Positions 36,711 to 47,530 of a stretch of DNA of 64,000 bases are shown here, in pieces. The stretch is from Opitutus sp. (GTDB taxonomy: Bacteria > Verrucomicrobiota > Verrucomicrobiae > Opitutales > Opitutaceae): positions 62,001 through 126,000 of the forward strand of contig SIBR01000005.1 in NCBI GenBank assembly GCA_009695065.1, given 5' to 3'. The translations under genes were made by a program, and so were the position numbers. Within the stretch, counting starts at the first letter, position 1. Each line of letters begins with the position of its first letter. The notes under the pieces were generated by a model, which saw only the letters and a program-made list of their open reading frames with translations, did not search any database and was not told where the DNA came from.

Positions 36711-38802
36711 TCAGCTGGCGGCGGCTGCGGGCCAGCTGGCGTCCGGGCCCCGGCGAGTCACCCGCAGCACGAGCCAGCTGCCGAGATAAAGGACGATTAC
36801 CAGTAGCGACAGGCGTTGGTTGCCAACCAGCATGCCGAGGTATTCGCAAAAGCCGCCGAGCATGGCTCCGATCAAATTTGCGCCAAACGCTGCGGACGGC
36901 GATTTTGCGGCGCGAAACGTGGTGGAAAAGATGATGCCGGCGAAAAACACCGGCAGGGGCACGGCGAGCAACGCCCACAGCAGCCGCCCGGTGAAATCGA
37001 AAGCGAGGACGGTCTCCCGTGGCACCGCCAGCAGCAACAACAGCGTCGCGAATAACGGCGCGTACAGCCGGAACGAGAACGCGCGGATCCGTTCCGCGAC
37101 GGTATTGCCGGCCATCACCATCAGAAGAACGCCGGCCACGACGATTGTCGTCACCAGCCACGTCGTGCCAAAATAGAGCGTGCAATCGCCGATGCTCTTG
37201 GTTTCCAGCAACAGGAAGGCCATGCCGAGGAAAGCGAAATGCAGATCCTCGCGCCCGAAGGAACGCCGGCGCAGCGTCACGAGCGCCCCGACGGAGAAAG
37301 TCAGCAAGGTGCCGATCGCGAACAGGTAGTCGGAGGGGATCGTCTTGCGGATGAGGTAGAGGTACGGCCAGTCATCGGTGGCGAGGTCGGTGATCGGCGG
37401 CGTTTCAAAGAGGGCACAATTAAACGAGCCGACCGCGGCGGGCAGTTTCAGGCCGGGATCCTTCGGGGCAGATGAGAATCATCTGTTGGCCGTGGATATA
37501 CATCGCGGGCGGGCGGCCAACCGCCTCCGTCACCATGCGGAATAACTTCGGTCCGAGCCACCCGCGGCCGAGATAGAAGGAAAGGGAGAGCACGCCGTTT
37601 TCGCCGAGGAGTCCGTAGGCGGAGCGGAGGCTTTCGACCGTGTAGACGTAGCCGTCGAGCCGGACATTGCTCATGCTGCTGAACAAAGCTTGGGAATCGA
37701 GGAATCCAAAAACCACCAGGTCGTAACCGGGCCTGGCCCGTTGGAGGTAGACCCGCGCGTCGTCGATGTGCAGCGCCACCCGCGGATTGGCATACGGTGC
37801 GGCGGCGTTGAAGCGCCCGGAAATCCAGGCGATCACCGGGTCGATCTCCACCGCATCCACCTTCCGGACACCCGAGGCGAGCGCCGCCTCGATGTCGGTG
37901 CCGCCGCCCGCGCCGACCACGAGGACCCGTTCGCGCCCCGCCGCGATCGCGTAGGGCAGGCGGTATTGCCCGGCCATTTCGCCGACGCAAGCCGCGTGGG
38001 GAGATGGGGGATCGTAGCGGGCGGGATCGAAGGTGGCGTCGAAGTGATAGCCGAGTTGGTTCACCTTGACGGCGTAGATCGGCGGGTTGCGCATCGTGCG
38101 CAGATCCGCGGGAGGCTGGGACTCCGTTTGCAGCGGAGTCTCGGTGCGGTGGACCGTGATGTAATAGTAGGGCGACCAGATCGCGGCCCGGTCGGTGGTT
38201 AGGCCCATCACGGTGAGCACGCCGGCGAACACTAGAAGGGCGGTTGCCCGCCGCGCCGAGAGGGCGAGGAAAATCAGCATCACGATCAACATGCCAACCA
38301 GGGGCGAAAACAGTTTCAGGGAAAACAGGCCGAAGCCGAGTGTGCCGCAGAGACTGCCGGCAAGGTCCCAGCCATAGGCTTGCAGCCGCGGCAGGGCATG
38401 AAACAAACCGCCCATCTTCTGGCCAAGCGGGACAAACATCAGCGCGTTGGCGGCAAAGATCCAGACGAGCAGGAGCGTATTCAACATCGCGGGGTCCAGC
38501 GCGTGAAAGCGAGCTTCGCCCGTGGAGGTGCCGATGACGGAATTCCGGCACAGCAGCAGGGTGCCGATATTGACCGCCAGAAAGCCGGGAAACCATTCGA
38601 ACAGCCGCCATTTGCGGTCGGCCATCATCGCCCCGACGCCGAGCCCCAGAAAAGAACCCAGCAGCATCAGGTTGGCGTAGTAGGCGACCAGATGGACCAC
38701 GGAGGGCACCCACCGGATCACCATCATTTCGAGGAACAGCGCGGTGAACGAGAGTGCGAACATCTGCCCTATCAGGCGGGGGGTGGCGATGGCCAGTGTC
38801 AT
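36711..38802 (-). pseudogene. Spermidine-synthase-like multi-pass membrane protein, frameshifted
   Basis: The full protein would have about 697 residues. The first frame (38802 to about 37460) has seven hydrophobic segments, then a spermidine-synthase-like Rossmann domain: VLVVGAGGGTDIEAALASGVRKVDAVEIDPVI and VALHIDDARVYLQRARPGYDLVVFG. At about 37460 the frame moves by one base and resumes as DPGLKLPAAVG, TDDWPYLYLIRKTIP and four more membrane helices to the stop at 36711. Deleting one C of the CC at 37460-37461 rejoins them. Proteins of this architecture are widespread but of unknown substrate; they are not proven polyamine enzymes. If real, the break removes the C-terminal membrane bundle only. 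Confidence 0.82.
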
Positions 38803-39002
38803 GTCGGGCGCCTGGGCGATTCAAATTCCGGGAAGTCCGGTGGAAGCTCTACCTCTGTCGGATCGATCATACGCGTCGAAATTCGAACAAATGAAATTCA
38901 CGCTTTCGGGATACGCGGCGGCCACGCCACCCCGGCGTTAGCTCAAATGCCCGGCCGGCTCACGGCCGATGCACGGCTGGCGCGAAGCCGCCGCGGGGCG
39001 CG

Positions 39003-40346
39003 CTACCTTCCGGGAAAGCCGCCCTTGCCGCGCATGGCTTCCATCTGGCGCATCATCTTCTTGGCGCCACCACCCTTGAACATTCGCATCATCTTCTGCA
39101 TCTGCTGGAATTGTTTCAGGAGCTGGTTGACCTCGACGATTTTGACCCCGGCACCGTTGGCGATCCGCTGCCGGCGGCTGCCGTTGAGGATATCTGGCTT
39201 CCGGCGTTCCTGCCGGGTCATCGACTTGATGATCGCCTCGGTCCGCGCCATTTGGAGGTCCGCGCCCTCCGGCACCTGCATGCCGCTCATGCCGGGCATC
39301 ATGCCCATAATGCTCTGCATCGACCCCATTTTCTTCACCTGCTGCATCTGCGAAAGAAAGTCCTCGAGGTCGAAATCCGCCTTGCGCAGTTTTTCGGCCA
39401 TCTGCTCGGCCTCCTTTTGGTCGAAGGTTTCCTGCGCTTTTTCGACGAGCGACACGACGTCACCCATGCCGAGGATGCGCGAGGCCAGCCGGTCGGGATA
39501 AAAGGTTTCGAAGTCCGCGGTTTTTTCACCGGTGCCGATGAATTTGATCGGTACGCCTGTGACCGCTTTGATCGAGAGCGCGGCGCCCCCGCGCGTGTCG
39601 CCGTCCATCTTGGTGAGGACGAGACCGGTGAGAGCGAGCGCCTCGTGAAACGTCTTGGCGACGTTGACGGCTTCCTGACCGAGGGCGCCGTCCGCAACGA
39701 GCAGAACCTCATCGGGCTTGATCCGGGCATGAAGTTTTTTGACCTCCTCGATCAGGTCGGCGTCGATTTGCAACCGGCCGGCGGTGTCGAAGATGATGCA
39801 ATCGGCGGTGGCTGCGAGGCCGGCGGCCAGACCGGCCGCGCCGATGGCCGGCACGTCCTTCGAGGCGCGATCGGCGTAGAACCCGATTTCCTCCTGACGG
39901 GCCAGGATCTCGAGCTGGTCGATGGCGGCAGGGCGGTATACATCGCCGGCGACCACAAAGGGCCGGTAACCGCGCTTCTTCAGGAGCCGGCCAAGTTTGG
40001 CGGCCGACGTGGTTTTGCCGGAACCGTGCAGTCCGACCATCAGGACTTTCAACGGGCGGGCGGCGGAGAGATCCGTGGTGCCTTCGCCGAGGAGCCGGAC
40101 GAGCTCGTCATGAATGATTTTGACGACCTGCTGCCCCGGGGCGACGCCCTTGAGGACCTCCTGGCCGACGCATTGCTGCTGCACACGTTCGACGAATTCG
40201 CGCGCCACCTTGAAATGCACGTCGGCGGCGAGCAGCGTGGTGCGCACTTCCTGGAGTGCCTCCGCCATGTTGTCTTCGGAAAGTTTGCCCACGCCGCGCA
40301 GATTGCGGAGGGCGCTGCCCAATTTTTCGGTGAGGGATTCGAACAT
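39003..40346 (-). CDS. ffh: Signal recognition particle protein Ffh (SRP54)
   Basis: The protein has 447 residues from the ATG at 40346 ([22 protein letters not shown]). The N domain (about 1-85) is followed by the G domain (about 95-295), with [49 protein letters not shown] and GTGEK. The Met-rich M domain (about 325-447) carries [21 protein letters not shown] and the SRP-RNA-binding [11 protein letters not shown]. Ffh targets nascent membrane proteins to FtsY/SecYEG. It is divergent from the Lrp-type gene. I did not find the 4.5S RNA gene nearby. Confidence 0.97.
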   Translation of the reverse strand: MFESLTEKLGSALRNLRGVGKLSEDNMAEALQEVRTTLLAADVHFKVAREFVERVQQQCVGQEVLKGVAPGQQVVKIIHDELVRLLGEGTTDLSAARPLKVLMVGLHGSGKTTSAAKLGRLLKKRGYRPFVVAGDVYRPAAIDQLEILARQEEIGFYADRASKDVPAIGAAGLAAGLAATADCIIFDTAGRLQIDADLIEEVKKLHARIKPDEVLLVADGALGQEAVNVAKTFHEALALTGLVLTKMDGDTRGGAALSIKAVTGVPIKFIGTGEKTADFETFYPDRLASRILGMGDVVSLVEKAQETFDQKEAEQMAEKLRKADFDLEDFLSQMQQVKKMGSMQSIMGMMPGMSGMQVPEGADLQMARTEAIIKSMTRQERRKPDILNGSRRQRIANGAGVKIVEVNQLLKQFQQMQKMMRMFKGGGAKKMMRQMEAMRGKGGFPGR

Positions 40347-40475
40347 GAAGAGCGAACCGTGTGGCGGAATGGAAAGCGAGGCAAGCCGCCGGGATACGCC
40401 CCGGAAGCGGTCGGCCGAGCCCGCGAATTTTCGTCCTCGTAAATGCCGGTGGATTTCCGGATGATCAGCGCCTCT

Positions 40476-40964
40476 ATGAATCCTGTTCTCAAGCTCTTGA
40501 TCGACGGCGGCAGCTTCACGACCGGCCAGATGGCCCAGGTCGCGGGTCTGACCGAAGCGGAGGTTGATCAGCACCTGGAACAGTTGAAGAAGGATAAAAT
40601 CTTTCTCGGCTGGCGTCCGGTGCTCGATCTTTCCCGCGAAGCCGCCGCCGCCGCTGCGGTGCGGGGAGTCATCGAGGTCAAGGTCACGCCCGAGCGCGGC
40701 GGCGGATTCAACCGCTTTGCCGAGCGCATTGCGCGGTTTGACGAGGTCGAATCCTGCTACCTGATGTCGGGCGGCTACGATCTGCTCGTCTTTGTGCGTG
40801 GCGCCTCGCTCCAGAAGGTCGCCGCGTTCGTCTCGGAAAAACTTTCCAGCGTCGAGGGCGTGTTGTCGACCTCCACGCATTTCATGCTGCGTTGTTACAA
40901 GGAACAGGGCTTTCTGCTGGACGGTGACGACTCGCAGGGCACGCGGCTCACGGTGGCTCCCTAA
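40476..40964 (+). CDS. Lrp/AsnC-family regulator
   Basis: The protein has 162 residues from the ATG at 40476 ([12 protein letters not shown]); an upstream in-frame ATG at 40443 is also possible. The N-terminal HTH (about 10-45) reads [38 protein letters not shown]. The C-terminal RAM domain has [47 protein letters not shown]. Lrp-family proteins sense amino acids. Here the gene is 9 bases upstream of an aminotransferase, so it probably regulates amino-acid metabolism through that operon. Confidence 0.87.
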   Translation: MNPVLKLLIDGGSFTTGQMAQVAGLTEAEVDQHLEQLKKDKIFLGWRPVLDLSREAAAAAAVRGVIEVKVTPERGGGFNRFAERIARFDEVESCYLMSGGYDLLVFVRGASLQKVAAFVSEKLSSVEGVLSTSTHFMLRCYKEQGFLLDGDDSQGTRLTVAP

Positions 40965-40973
40965 CCTACCATC

Positions 40974-42161
40974 ATGAGCACCGACCCAAATCGATGGGTG
41001 GCGGGGCATATTGCCACGCTGCCCAAGAGCGGCATCCGCGATTTCTTCGAACTCGTCGCGAAGATGAAGGGCCAGGACGTCATCTCGCTGGGCGTGGGCG
41101 AACCGGATTTCGTCACGCCCTGGCACATCCGCGAGGCGGCGATCTACGCCCTTGAGCACGGCAAGACCTACTACACGTCAAACTTGGGCATGCCGGAGTT
41201 GCGCAAGGCGATCTCCGTTTACGTCGAGCAACACTTCGGGGTGAGTTATCGCCCGGAGGACCAGGTGATCGTGACCGTCGGCGTGAGCGAGGCGCTCGAC
41301 CTGGCGTTTCGAGCTTTCTGCAATCCGGGCGACAAGGTGATGTTTCACCAGCCCTGTTACGTGAGCTACCAGCCGAGCATCACGCTCGTGCACGGCCAGG
41401 CCATCGCGGTGCCGACCTACGCAAAGGATAATTTCGCGCTCACGGCCGAGGCCTTGCGCGCGGCCTGGCAGCCGGGGGCAAAGATGCTGATGCTCAACCT
41501 GCCGTGCAATCCGACCGGTGGCACTTGCACCCGCGAGCAGTTGCAGAAGATCGCGGACTTCTGCCGTGAAAAGGATCTGCTCGTCTTGAGCGATGAAATC
41601 TACTCCGAGCTGACCTTCGAGGGGACGCACACGAGTATTGCGAGTTTCCCCGGACTGGCGGAACGAACCATCTTCCTGCATGGGTTTTCGAAGGCGTTTG
41701 CCATGACGGGATGGCGCATCGGCTATGCCTGCGGGCCGGCCGTCTTGATCGATGCAATGATGAAGGTGCACCAGTATGCCATGATGTGCGCGTCGATCAT
41801 CGCCCAGGAGGGCGCGCTCGAGGCCTTGAAAAATGGCCGGGACCAGGTGTTGAAAATGCGCGAGCAATACCACCGCCGCCGCGATCTGATCGTGCGACGG
41901 TTCAACGAAATCGGCCTCAAGTGCCACTCGCCCCGCGGTAGTTTTTACGCCTTTCCCGACGTGACGCCGAGCGGCCTGAGCGAAAAGGAATTTGCGGTCG
42001 GCCTGTTGGAGAAGGAAAAGGTCGCCGTCGTTCCGGGCACCGCGTTCGGCGAAAACGGCCGGGGCCACGTTCGCGCCTGCTTCGCGACCGCCTACGACCA
42101 GATCATCGCCGCCTGCGATCGCATGGAACGATTCGTCCAAGGAGCCAAGTCGGGGAGGTGA
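40974..42161 (+). CDS. Class I/II aminotransferase (aspartate/aromatic-type)
   Basis: The protein has 395 residues of fold type I. Landmarks are [80 protein letters not shown] and [20 protein letters not shown], where Lys holds PLP. The C-terminal [18 protein letters not shown] closes the fold. It is probably an aspartate or branched-chain/aromatic aminotransferase (group I-gamma). It forms an operon with the Lrp-like regulator. Confidence 0.93.
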   Translation: MSTDPNRWVAGHIATLPKSGIRDFFELVAKMKGQDVISLGVGEPDFVTPWHIREAAIYALEHGKTYYTSNLGMPELRKAISVYVEQHFGVSYRPEDQVIVTVGVSEALDLAFRAFCNPGDKVMFHQPCYVSYQPSITLVHGQAIAVPTYAKDNFALTAEALRAAWQPGAKMLMLNLPCNPTGGTCTREQLQKIADFCREKDLLVLSDEIYSELTFEGTHTSIASFPGLAERTIFLHGFSKAFAMTGWRIGYACGPAVLIDAMMKVHQYAMMCASIIAQEGALEALKNGRDQVLKMREQYHRRRDLIVRRFNEIGLKCHSPRGSFYAFPDVTPSGLSEKEFAVGLLEKEKVAVVPGTAFGENGRGHVRACFATAYDQIIAACDRMERFVQGAKSGR

Positions 42162-42248
42162 GGTAATGCCCGGTTTGCGCCGGCCCGACACTCGCCTGCT
42201 GGAGTGTCTGGCTATGTTGGCCAGGCTGTTTATCAGTGAGTCCATTCT

Positions 42249-43700
42249 ATGTCTCGTATCGTCGCCATCGTCGGTCGTCCCAATGTGGGAAAAAGTCGCC
42301 TCTTCAACCGGCTGGCGCGGAAGCGCATTTCCATCGTGCATGACCAGCCGGGCATCACGCGGGATGTGATCTCGGCGGAAATTGCCGAGGGGCAATACAC
42401 GCTGCTGGATACGGGTGGCCTCGGCTACAAGGGCGAGGACACGCCGGCCGCACTGACGAAGGCGTCGGAGCAACAAGTCGATTTCGCCATCGCGGCGGCC
42501 TCGGTCATCCTCTTCGTGGTCGACGGGCTCAGTGGTTTGAGCTCACTCGACGAGAAGATTGCGCAGATGCTGCGCAAGTCAAAGAAGCGGGTCTTGCTCG
42601 TCGTGAACAAGGCCGATTTCAACGACGACAAGATCGAGCTGTCCGAGGCTTATCGGCTGGGCTTGGGCGAGCCCTTGCGCGTGTCGGCCGAACATGGCCG
42701 CGGGGAGAGCGATTTGCGCGACGCCGTACTGGCCGCGCTCGGACCCGTGCCCACCCCGGAAACGGAAGATGCGGCCGCCAAGACGGCGAGCGATCCGCTC
42801 TGCATCTGTTTCATCGGCCGGCCGAACGTCGGCAAGTCATCGTTGAGCAATCGCATGCTCAAGAGCGAACGGCTCATCGTCAGCGAAGTCCCCGGGACGA
42901 CCCGCGATGCGATCGAGTTGCCCTTCGAGTTCCGTGGCCGCGATGGCAAGGACTACCCGTTCAAGCTGATCGACACCGCTGGCATCAAGGCCGCGACAAA
43001 GCTGGCTTCGCCGGTGGAATATTTTTCGCGGCTGCGCTCGCTGGATGCGATCAAGAACACCGACGTCGTGTTCCTGGTGCTCGATGCGTTTGAGGGCGTG
43101 ACGCAACAGGACAAGGCGATCGCGGGTGAGGCCATCAAGGAGGGCAAGCCGATCGTCATCGTCGTCAACAAGTGGGATCTCGTGCAAAACGCGTTCAAGT
43201 CGCAGGGCGGTTTTGCGCCCTACAAGAGCGAGCGCGACTACCGGGAAAAATACGAACATGCCTTGTTCGAGCGGCTGTTTTTTACGCCGGGATCACCCGT
43301 GATTTTTGTGTCGGCGATGAGTGGCTTCGAGATCGACCGCCTGCTGAATGCCGCGGTAAAGCTGAACCGCACGCTGGACAAGAAGCTGCCCACCGCAAAG
43401 CTGAATCAGGTCCTGGGTCACCTCGCGGAGCGCAATCCACCGCCGGCCATCGCTGGCCGTCGGTTCCGGATCTACTATGCCACGCAGGTAAGAACGCGGC
43501 CGTTCCGCATCCGGCTCTTCTGCAACCGCGAAGAAAAACTCACCGAGCAGTATCGGCGCTACCTCGAGGCGGGGTTGGTGGAGGAGTTCGATCTCAAGGG
43601 GTGCCCCATTTATTTCGATTTGATCGGCAAACCCCGCGAGGGCGAACCCGGGGCGCGCGGTAGTGCGCCGGCTACTAAACGCGTAGTCGCGGAAGACTGA
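42249..43700 (+). CDS. der: Ribosome-assembly GTPase Der (EngA)
   Basis: Der acts late in 50S subunit assembly. The 483-residue protein has two GTPase domains: domain 1 with GRPNVGKSRLFNRLARKR (8-25), DTGGLGY and NKADF; domain 2 with GRPNVGKSSLSNRML (about 192), DTAGIKAATK and NKWDL. The KH-like C-terminal domain ends RIYYATQVRTRPFRIRLFCN and YRRYLEAGLVEEFDLKGCPIYFDLIG. A 30-residue basic tail (GARGSAPATKRVVAED) follows. Confidence 0.97.
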   Translation: MSRIVAIVGRPNVGKSRLFNRLARKRISIVHDQPGITRDVISAEIAEGQYTLLDTGGLGYKGEDTPAALTKASEQQVDFAIAAASVILFVVDGLSGLSSLDEKIAQMLRKSKKRVLLVVNKADFNDDKIELSEAYRLGLGEPLRVSAEHGRGESDLRDAVLAALGPVPTPETEDAAAKTASDPLCICFIGRPNVGKSSLSNRMLKSERLIVSEVPGTTRDAIELPFEFRGRDGKDYPFKLIDTAGIKAATKLASPVEYFSRLRSLDAIKNTDVVFLVLDAFEGVTQQDKAIAGEAIKEGKPIVIVVNKWDLVQNAFKSQGGFAPYKSERDYREKYEHALFERLFFTPGSPVIFVSAMSGFEIDRLLNAAVKLNRTLDKKLPTAKLNQVLGHLAERNPPPAIAGRRFRIYYATQVRTRPFRIRLFCNREEKLTEQYRRYLEAGLVEEFDLKGCPIYFDLIGKPREGEPGARGSAPATKRVVAED

Positions 43701-43740
43701 GGCGGGTGGTCTTCGGCTCGGGTGAGCAGGACGGAGGCCG

Positions 43741-44736
43741 TCAATTTGCCTGCTGGCGTTGCCGGTACTCGTCGCTGCTCATCAGGGTCTGCCGGAGCTG
43801 GCGTTCGGTCATCCCCCGCTCGCGTATTAATTTTTCATACGTGGCAAAGCCGGCGGGGTCGGGATCGCGGCCGAGTAGGTCGCGATACGCGCGCGTGATG
43901 ACGGTTCGAGTTGAGGTCTCACGCGATTCTGGACTGCGGCGGAGATCTTCCCGGATCTGCCCCTGGGTCCAGCCTTGTCGCCAAAGCTGGCGATAGTGCT
44001 GGAGCCCGTTCGGATCGGGGTCGCGGCCGAGCACGGCACGATAAATTTGGGCGATCGCCCGGTCGGGATTGATCGAGCGTGCCTCGCCGCTGCGTTGCAG
44101 ATCGTCGATCAGTTGTCGTTCGCTCCAGCCTTCACGGAGTAATTTTTGCCGGTAGTGCTGCAGCCCGGCGGGATCCACGCTGCGACCGAGCACGTCGCGA
44201 TAGACTTTTTGAATAAGGAGGTCGGCAGTCCGCGCGTTATAAATGATCCGGCGTTCGGACGGGCCCGGCGGATACGGGATGGTTCCTGGGACCACGTAGA
44301 TGGTGGTCGGGGGAGGAGCGTTGCGTCCGGGTGGCGCGATGGCGCGGAGCGGCCCGCTCACGACGATCGAGGCGACGCATCGATCCCAAGTCGTTCCGGC
44401 CGATCCGCGTGCCTCGCCAAAAAGGTCGGGGATGTTCCGGCTGATCTCCATGCGTTCACCGCCAAAATTCGGCGACCCATAGACCATGACTTTAGCCGAG
44501 CCTTCGATGCGCACGGAGGAAATCGCAAAGGCCCATACTCGGTCGCTTTCCCGCCGCAGGCGGTCGAGATTTTCCACCCGGGCACCCGGGTCGAGAGCGA
44601 GGGCATCACCTTTAAAGTTGGGCTCGGAGTAAAAAGTGACGCGATCCGGGCCGTTCTCGGTCTGGGCGCGAGCGAGCACCCAGCTGGTGGCGAATAGCAC
44701 GCCACAGACCAGGCGGTGGAAGGCGTTCGGTTTCAT
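43741..44736 (-). CDS. Secreted beta/gamma-crystallin plus triple DUF4214 protein
   Basis: The protein has 331 residues. A signal peptide (LVCGVLFATSWVLARA) is followed by a beta/gamma-crystallin-like pair (about 30-120) with the Y/F-x-x-x-x-F/Y-x-G Greek-key motifs VTFYSEPNFKGDALAL and VMVYGSPNFGGERMEI. A Pro-rich linker (about 130-160) leads to three tandem repeats of about 55 residues at 165-325 (each Y-R-x-L-x-R-x-x-D-P-x-G-x-x-x-Y with W/R-E-x-x-L), which fit DUF4214. Crystallin domains often bind calcium. DUF4214 is found in S-layer, adhesin and glycosyltransferase contexts. Function is not known. Confidence 0.77.
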   Translation of the reverse strand: MKPNAFHRLVCGVLFATSWVLARAQTENGPDRVTFYSEPNFKGDALALDPGARVENLDRLRRESDRVWAFAISSVRIEGSAKVMVYGSPNFGGERMEISRNIPDLFGEARGSAGTTWDRCVASIVVSGPLRAIAPPGRNAPPPTTIYVVPGTIPYPPGPSERRIIYNARTADLLIQKVYRDVLGRSVDPAGLQHYRQKLLREGWSERQLIDDLQRSGEARSINPDRAIAQIYRAVLGRDPDPNGLQHYRQLWRQGWTQGQIREDLRRSPESRETSTRTVITRAYRDLLGRDPDPAGFATYEKLIRERGMTERQLRQTLMSSDEYRQRQQAN

Positions 44737-44794
44737 GCAATCGAACTCGACGGGCAGGTGAGTCTTTGCCGCCCGCCCGGCGGTTCCGTCGTTT

Positions 44795-45715
44795 TCAGGC
44801 GCGCCGACCCTTGAACGTCAATTCGGCGACTCCGCTCTTGTCCAGCCCGCCGGCCCCGAGTGCCACCATGCGCTCGAATTGCTGCTTGGTAGCCGCGGCG
44901 AGGGGCAGGTTCAGCCCGACTTGGACCCCGAGCGTCCAGGCAATCGTGGAGTCCTTCGCGGCATGGGCCGCGGAGAAGTAGCAGTCGTGCGCACGGTGCT
45001 GCATGTCTTCGCCGTCGGTCTTAAGCACTTGGGAATTGGCCCCGGTTTGGGCAAATACCTCCCGCAGCATGTCGAGGTCGAGTCCGAGCGCGGCACCAAG
45101 GCCGAGCCCTTCCGCGAGACCCGCGGTATTGATGTTCATCACCATGTTCACGAGCGCCTTCACCTGTGCGGCCTGGCCGGTGCCGCCGATGTAGCGCAGC
45201 GCCGAGCTCAGCTTTTCCAAGATCGGTTTGACCTGTTCGAATACCGCGCGGTCGCCACCGCACATGAGATAGAGCGTACCGTTGCGTGCCTGCGGAATCG
45301 AGGACGCCATGCAGCCTTCGAGCGCGACGGCGCCGGATTGGCTGGCGCGTCGCTGCACCTCCACATGGGTGGCGGGCGAAAGCGTGGCGCAGTTCACGAA
45401 AAGTTTCCCTTTCGCGCCCGTCAGCAGCGAGTCGCCGGCACTGGCAAACACGCTCAGTTGCGCGGCATCGTCGGTGACCACGGTGAAAATAACGTCGGCG
45501 GCTGCCGTGACCTCGGCGAGCGTACGCGCCGGCCGCGCACCAATCTCGGTGGCAAGCGCCTCGGCGCCGGCAGTATGTACGTCGTAGACCGCCGTCACGG
45601 CATAGCCGCAGTCCTTGAGCCGGCGCGCCATGTTGGCGCCCATTCGGCCCACGCCGACGAAGGCGACCTTGGTCGACGGGGAGGGGGAAGTATTACCGGT
45701 GGCTAAATTACTCAT
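44795..45715 (-). CDS. NAD(P)-dependent beta-hydroxyacid dehydrogenase (3-hydroxyisobutyrate dehydrogenase family)
   Basis: The protein has 306 residues. The Rossmann start is KVAFVGVGRMGANMARRL (G-x-G-x-x-G), followed by FVNCATLSPATHVEVQRRA, GCMASSIPQARNGTLYLMCGG and VKALVNMVMNINTAGLAEGLGLG, where Lys is the catalytic base, then the helical domain with KDSTIAWTLG. Members oxidise 3-hydroxyisobutyrate, tartronate semialdehyde or glyoxylate derivatives. The substrate is not determined. A minus-strand run with the MBL gene upstream (24 bases) suggests co-transcription. Confidence 0.87.
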   Translation of the reverse strand: MSNLATGNTSPSPSTKVAFVGVGRMGANMARRLKDCGYAVTAVYDVHTAGAEALATEIGARPARTLAEVTAAADVIFTVVTDDAAQLSVFASAGDSLLTGAKGKLFVNCATLSPATHVEVQRRASQSGAVALEGCMASSIPQARNGTLYLMCGGDRAVFEQVKPILEKLSSALRYIGGTGQAAQVKALVNMVMNINTAGLAEGLGLGAALGLDLDMLREVFAQTGANSQVLKTDGEDMQHRAHDCYFSAAHAAKDSTIAWTLGVQVGLNLPLAAATKQQFERMVALGAGGLDKSGVAELTFKGRRA

Positions 45716-45739
45716 GGCTGGGCGGGATAGGGCTGAAGG

Positions 45740-46564
45740 CTAACGGATGAAGAATGGGTTATGCTGCTTTTCCTGGCCGATGGTCGTCAAGGGGCCGTGA
45801 CCGCAGGCCAGCACGGTGTCGCGGGGCAGGGTGAGCAACTTGATCTTATTGTTTTCGAACTGTTCGGCAAAGTGAGTGGGGCTGCCGCCCATGGAGCTGG
45901 CAAAAATCGAATCTCCCACGATCGCGAGCGGCCAGCTCAGCCCGGTGATATAGTAGCTCGTCATCCCGGGCGCATGGCCGGTGGTGAGGAGCGTCTTGAT
46001 GGCCAGCGGACCGAGATGAAAGTGGGCGTTCTCCTTGAACGTTTTCGCCCCGGCGATGGGCGCGGGCTCGAGTTCGCTGGCCCACACCTCGGCCTTGGTT
46101 TCGCGGGCGAGGCGGGGCAGGTCGGCCACATGATCCTCATGCGTGTGCGTGAGAAAGATATATTGAACCGACAATCGTTCCGCGTTGATCAGGTCGAGCA
46201 TCCCCTCGCAATTGGCCCCGGTGTCGAAGGCCGCCGCCTTGCGCTCCCGGGGATCCCAGACGAGGTAACTGTTCACCGTCATGTCTTCGTAGGCGGTGTT
46301 GAACGCCGCGAAGCCGTGGGAGAAAATCGGTTGCTGCGGATACCAGCGTTTATGGGCCAGCGCTTCGAGCGCATCCGGAGACAAGCGAAGATGGCGCGCG
46401 ACGCGGCGCAGTACGGCGTCGAGCGGCTTGCCGGCTTTGATCGCGGCAAGATCGGCGAGAGGCACTTCTGCGCGCTGCGCCAGTTCCTCGTCGGTAATTT
46501 TCAGACCGCGCTGCGTCTTGTTGATAACATCGTTGAAATTGTCCTCGAGTGGGATGCGGGCCAT
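45740..46564 (-). CDS. Metallo-beta-lactamase-fold hydrolase with N-terminal helix-turn-helix
   Basis: The protein has 274 residues. About 1-65 is an XRE-like helix-turn-helix (FNDVINKTQRGLKITDEELAQRAEVPLADLAAIKAGKPLDAVLRRVARHL). The metallo-beta-lactamase fold follows, with NSYLVW, the metal site THTHEDH (about 137) and ACGHGPLTT near the end, and TTGHAPGM as the third His ligand. The glyoxalase-II-like active site suggests hydrolysis of a thioester or lactone. Fusion of an HTH domain to such an enzyme is unusual. Same strand and 24 bases from the dehydrogenase. Confidence 0.87.
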   Translation of the reverse strand: MARIPLEDNFNDVINKTQRGLKITDEELAQRAEVPLADLAAIKAGKPLDAVLRRVARHLRLSPDALEALAHKRWYPQQPIFSHGFAAFNTAYEDMTVNSYLVWDPRERKAAAFDTGANCEGMLDLINAERLSVQYIFLTHTHEDHVADLPRLARETKAEVWASELEPAPIAGAKTFKENAHFHLGPLAIKTLLTTGHAPGMTSYYITGLSWPLAIVGDSIFASSMGGSPTHFAEQFENNKIKLLTLPRDTVLACGHGPLTTIGQEKQHNPFFIR

Positions 46565-46738
46565 GCCGGCAATAAACCCTGCTGGTTTGCCCCGGGCAAG
46601 TCGGATACCGCCCGCCCCGGGGGATTTTCCAGCCGGATCCCCATTTTATAGCCGGCGGCGTCGGTGATCGTCCGAATTTTTTGTTCCGTGCATTTCCCGT
46701 TGCCACGAGCCGCTGGCTCCCCCTTTCATTTCCGCTCC

Positions 46739-47530
46739 ATGAGTACTTCCTCTGACTATCTTAACAGTCTTTATTCACTTGGCGGCAAGGTCGCCGTCGT
46801 CATTGGCGGCACCGGTGAACTGTGCGGAGCGATGGCGGAGGGGTTGGCTGGCGCGGGTGCCGAAGTGGTGCTGGTCGGCCGGAACGAGGAGAAAGCTAAG
46901 CCCCGCCTCGAGCGCATCCAGGCCACCGGCGGCAAGGCCTATTTTGTCGCGGCCGAGGCGAGCGAAAAGGCGGCGATCCAGCAGTTGCTGCAGACCGTTC
47001 TGGCCCGTTCGGGTCGCGTTGATATTGTGGTGAATGGCGCGGGCGTGAATTCGGCGACTCCGTTTCTCGACATCGCGGAGGACGAATTCGAGCGCATCGT
47101 GAAAATCAACCTGAAGGGGGTTTTCCTGGGCTGCCAGATCTTCGGCAAATACCTCGTTGAACGCGGCGAGGGTGGCGCGATCATCAATCTCGGATCAATG
47201 TCCGGCATCGTGCCGTTGTCACGCGTCTTCACCTATTCCGCCACCAAGGCCGCGGTGCACAATCTGTCCAAGAATCTGGCCCGCGAGTGGGCGCCCAAAC
47301 GCGTGCGGGTGAACACCCTCGTGCCGGGATTTTTCCCGGCAGAACAGAACCGCAAGATCTTGTCTCCCGGCCGGGTTACGTCGATCATGGGGCACACGCC
47401 GATGAAGCGGTTTGGCGAGGCGAAGGAATTGGTCGGCGCCACGCTGCTCCTCGCCAGCGACCAGGCGGGCGGATTTATTACCGGCGCGGAAATCGTCGTC
47501 GATGGCGGATATCATGCCATGACAATTTGA
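46739..47530 (+). CDS. Short-chain dehydrogenase/reductase (SDR)
   Basis: The protein has 263 residues from the ATG at 46739. The cofactor motif is [17 protein letters not shown] (a variant of T-G-x-x-x-G-x-G, with GGTGELCG). [11 protein letters not shown], the catalytic Ser in [11 protein letters not shown] and the YSATKAAV Tyr/Lys pair follow, then [16 protein letters not shown] and [15 protein letters not shown]-mannonate oxidoreductase and gluconate 5-dehydrogenase-type SDRs carry this SPGRV/FFPAEQN pattern, so a hexuronate or aldonate substrate is plausible but unproven. Confidence 0.9.
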   Translation: MSTSSDYLNSLYSLGGKVAVVIGGTGELCGAMAEGLAGAGAEVVLVGRNEEKAKPRLERIQATGGKAYFVAAEASEKAAIQQLLQTVLARSGRVDIVVNGAGVNSATPFLDIAEDEFERIVKINLKGVFLGCQIFGKYLVERGEGGAIINLGSMSGIVPLSRVFTYSATKAAVHNLSKNLAREWAPKRVRVNTLVPGFFPAEQNRKILSPGRVTSIMGHTPMKRFGEAKELVGATLLLASDQAGGFITGAEIVVDGGYHAMTI

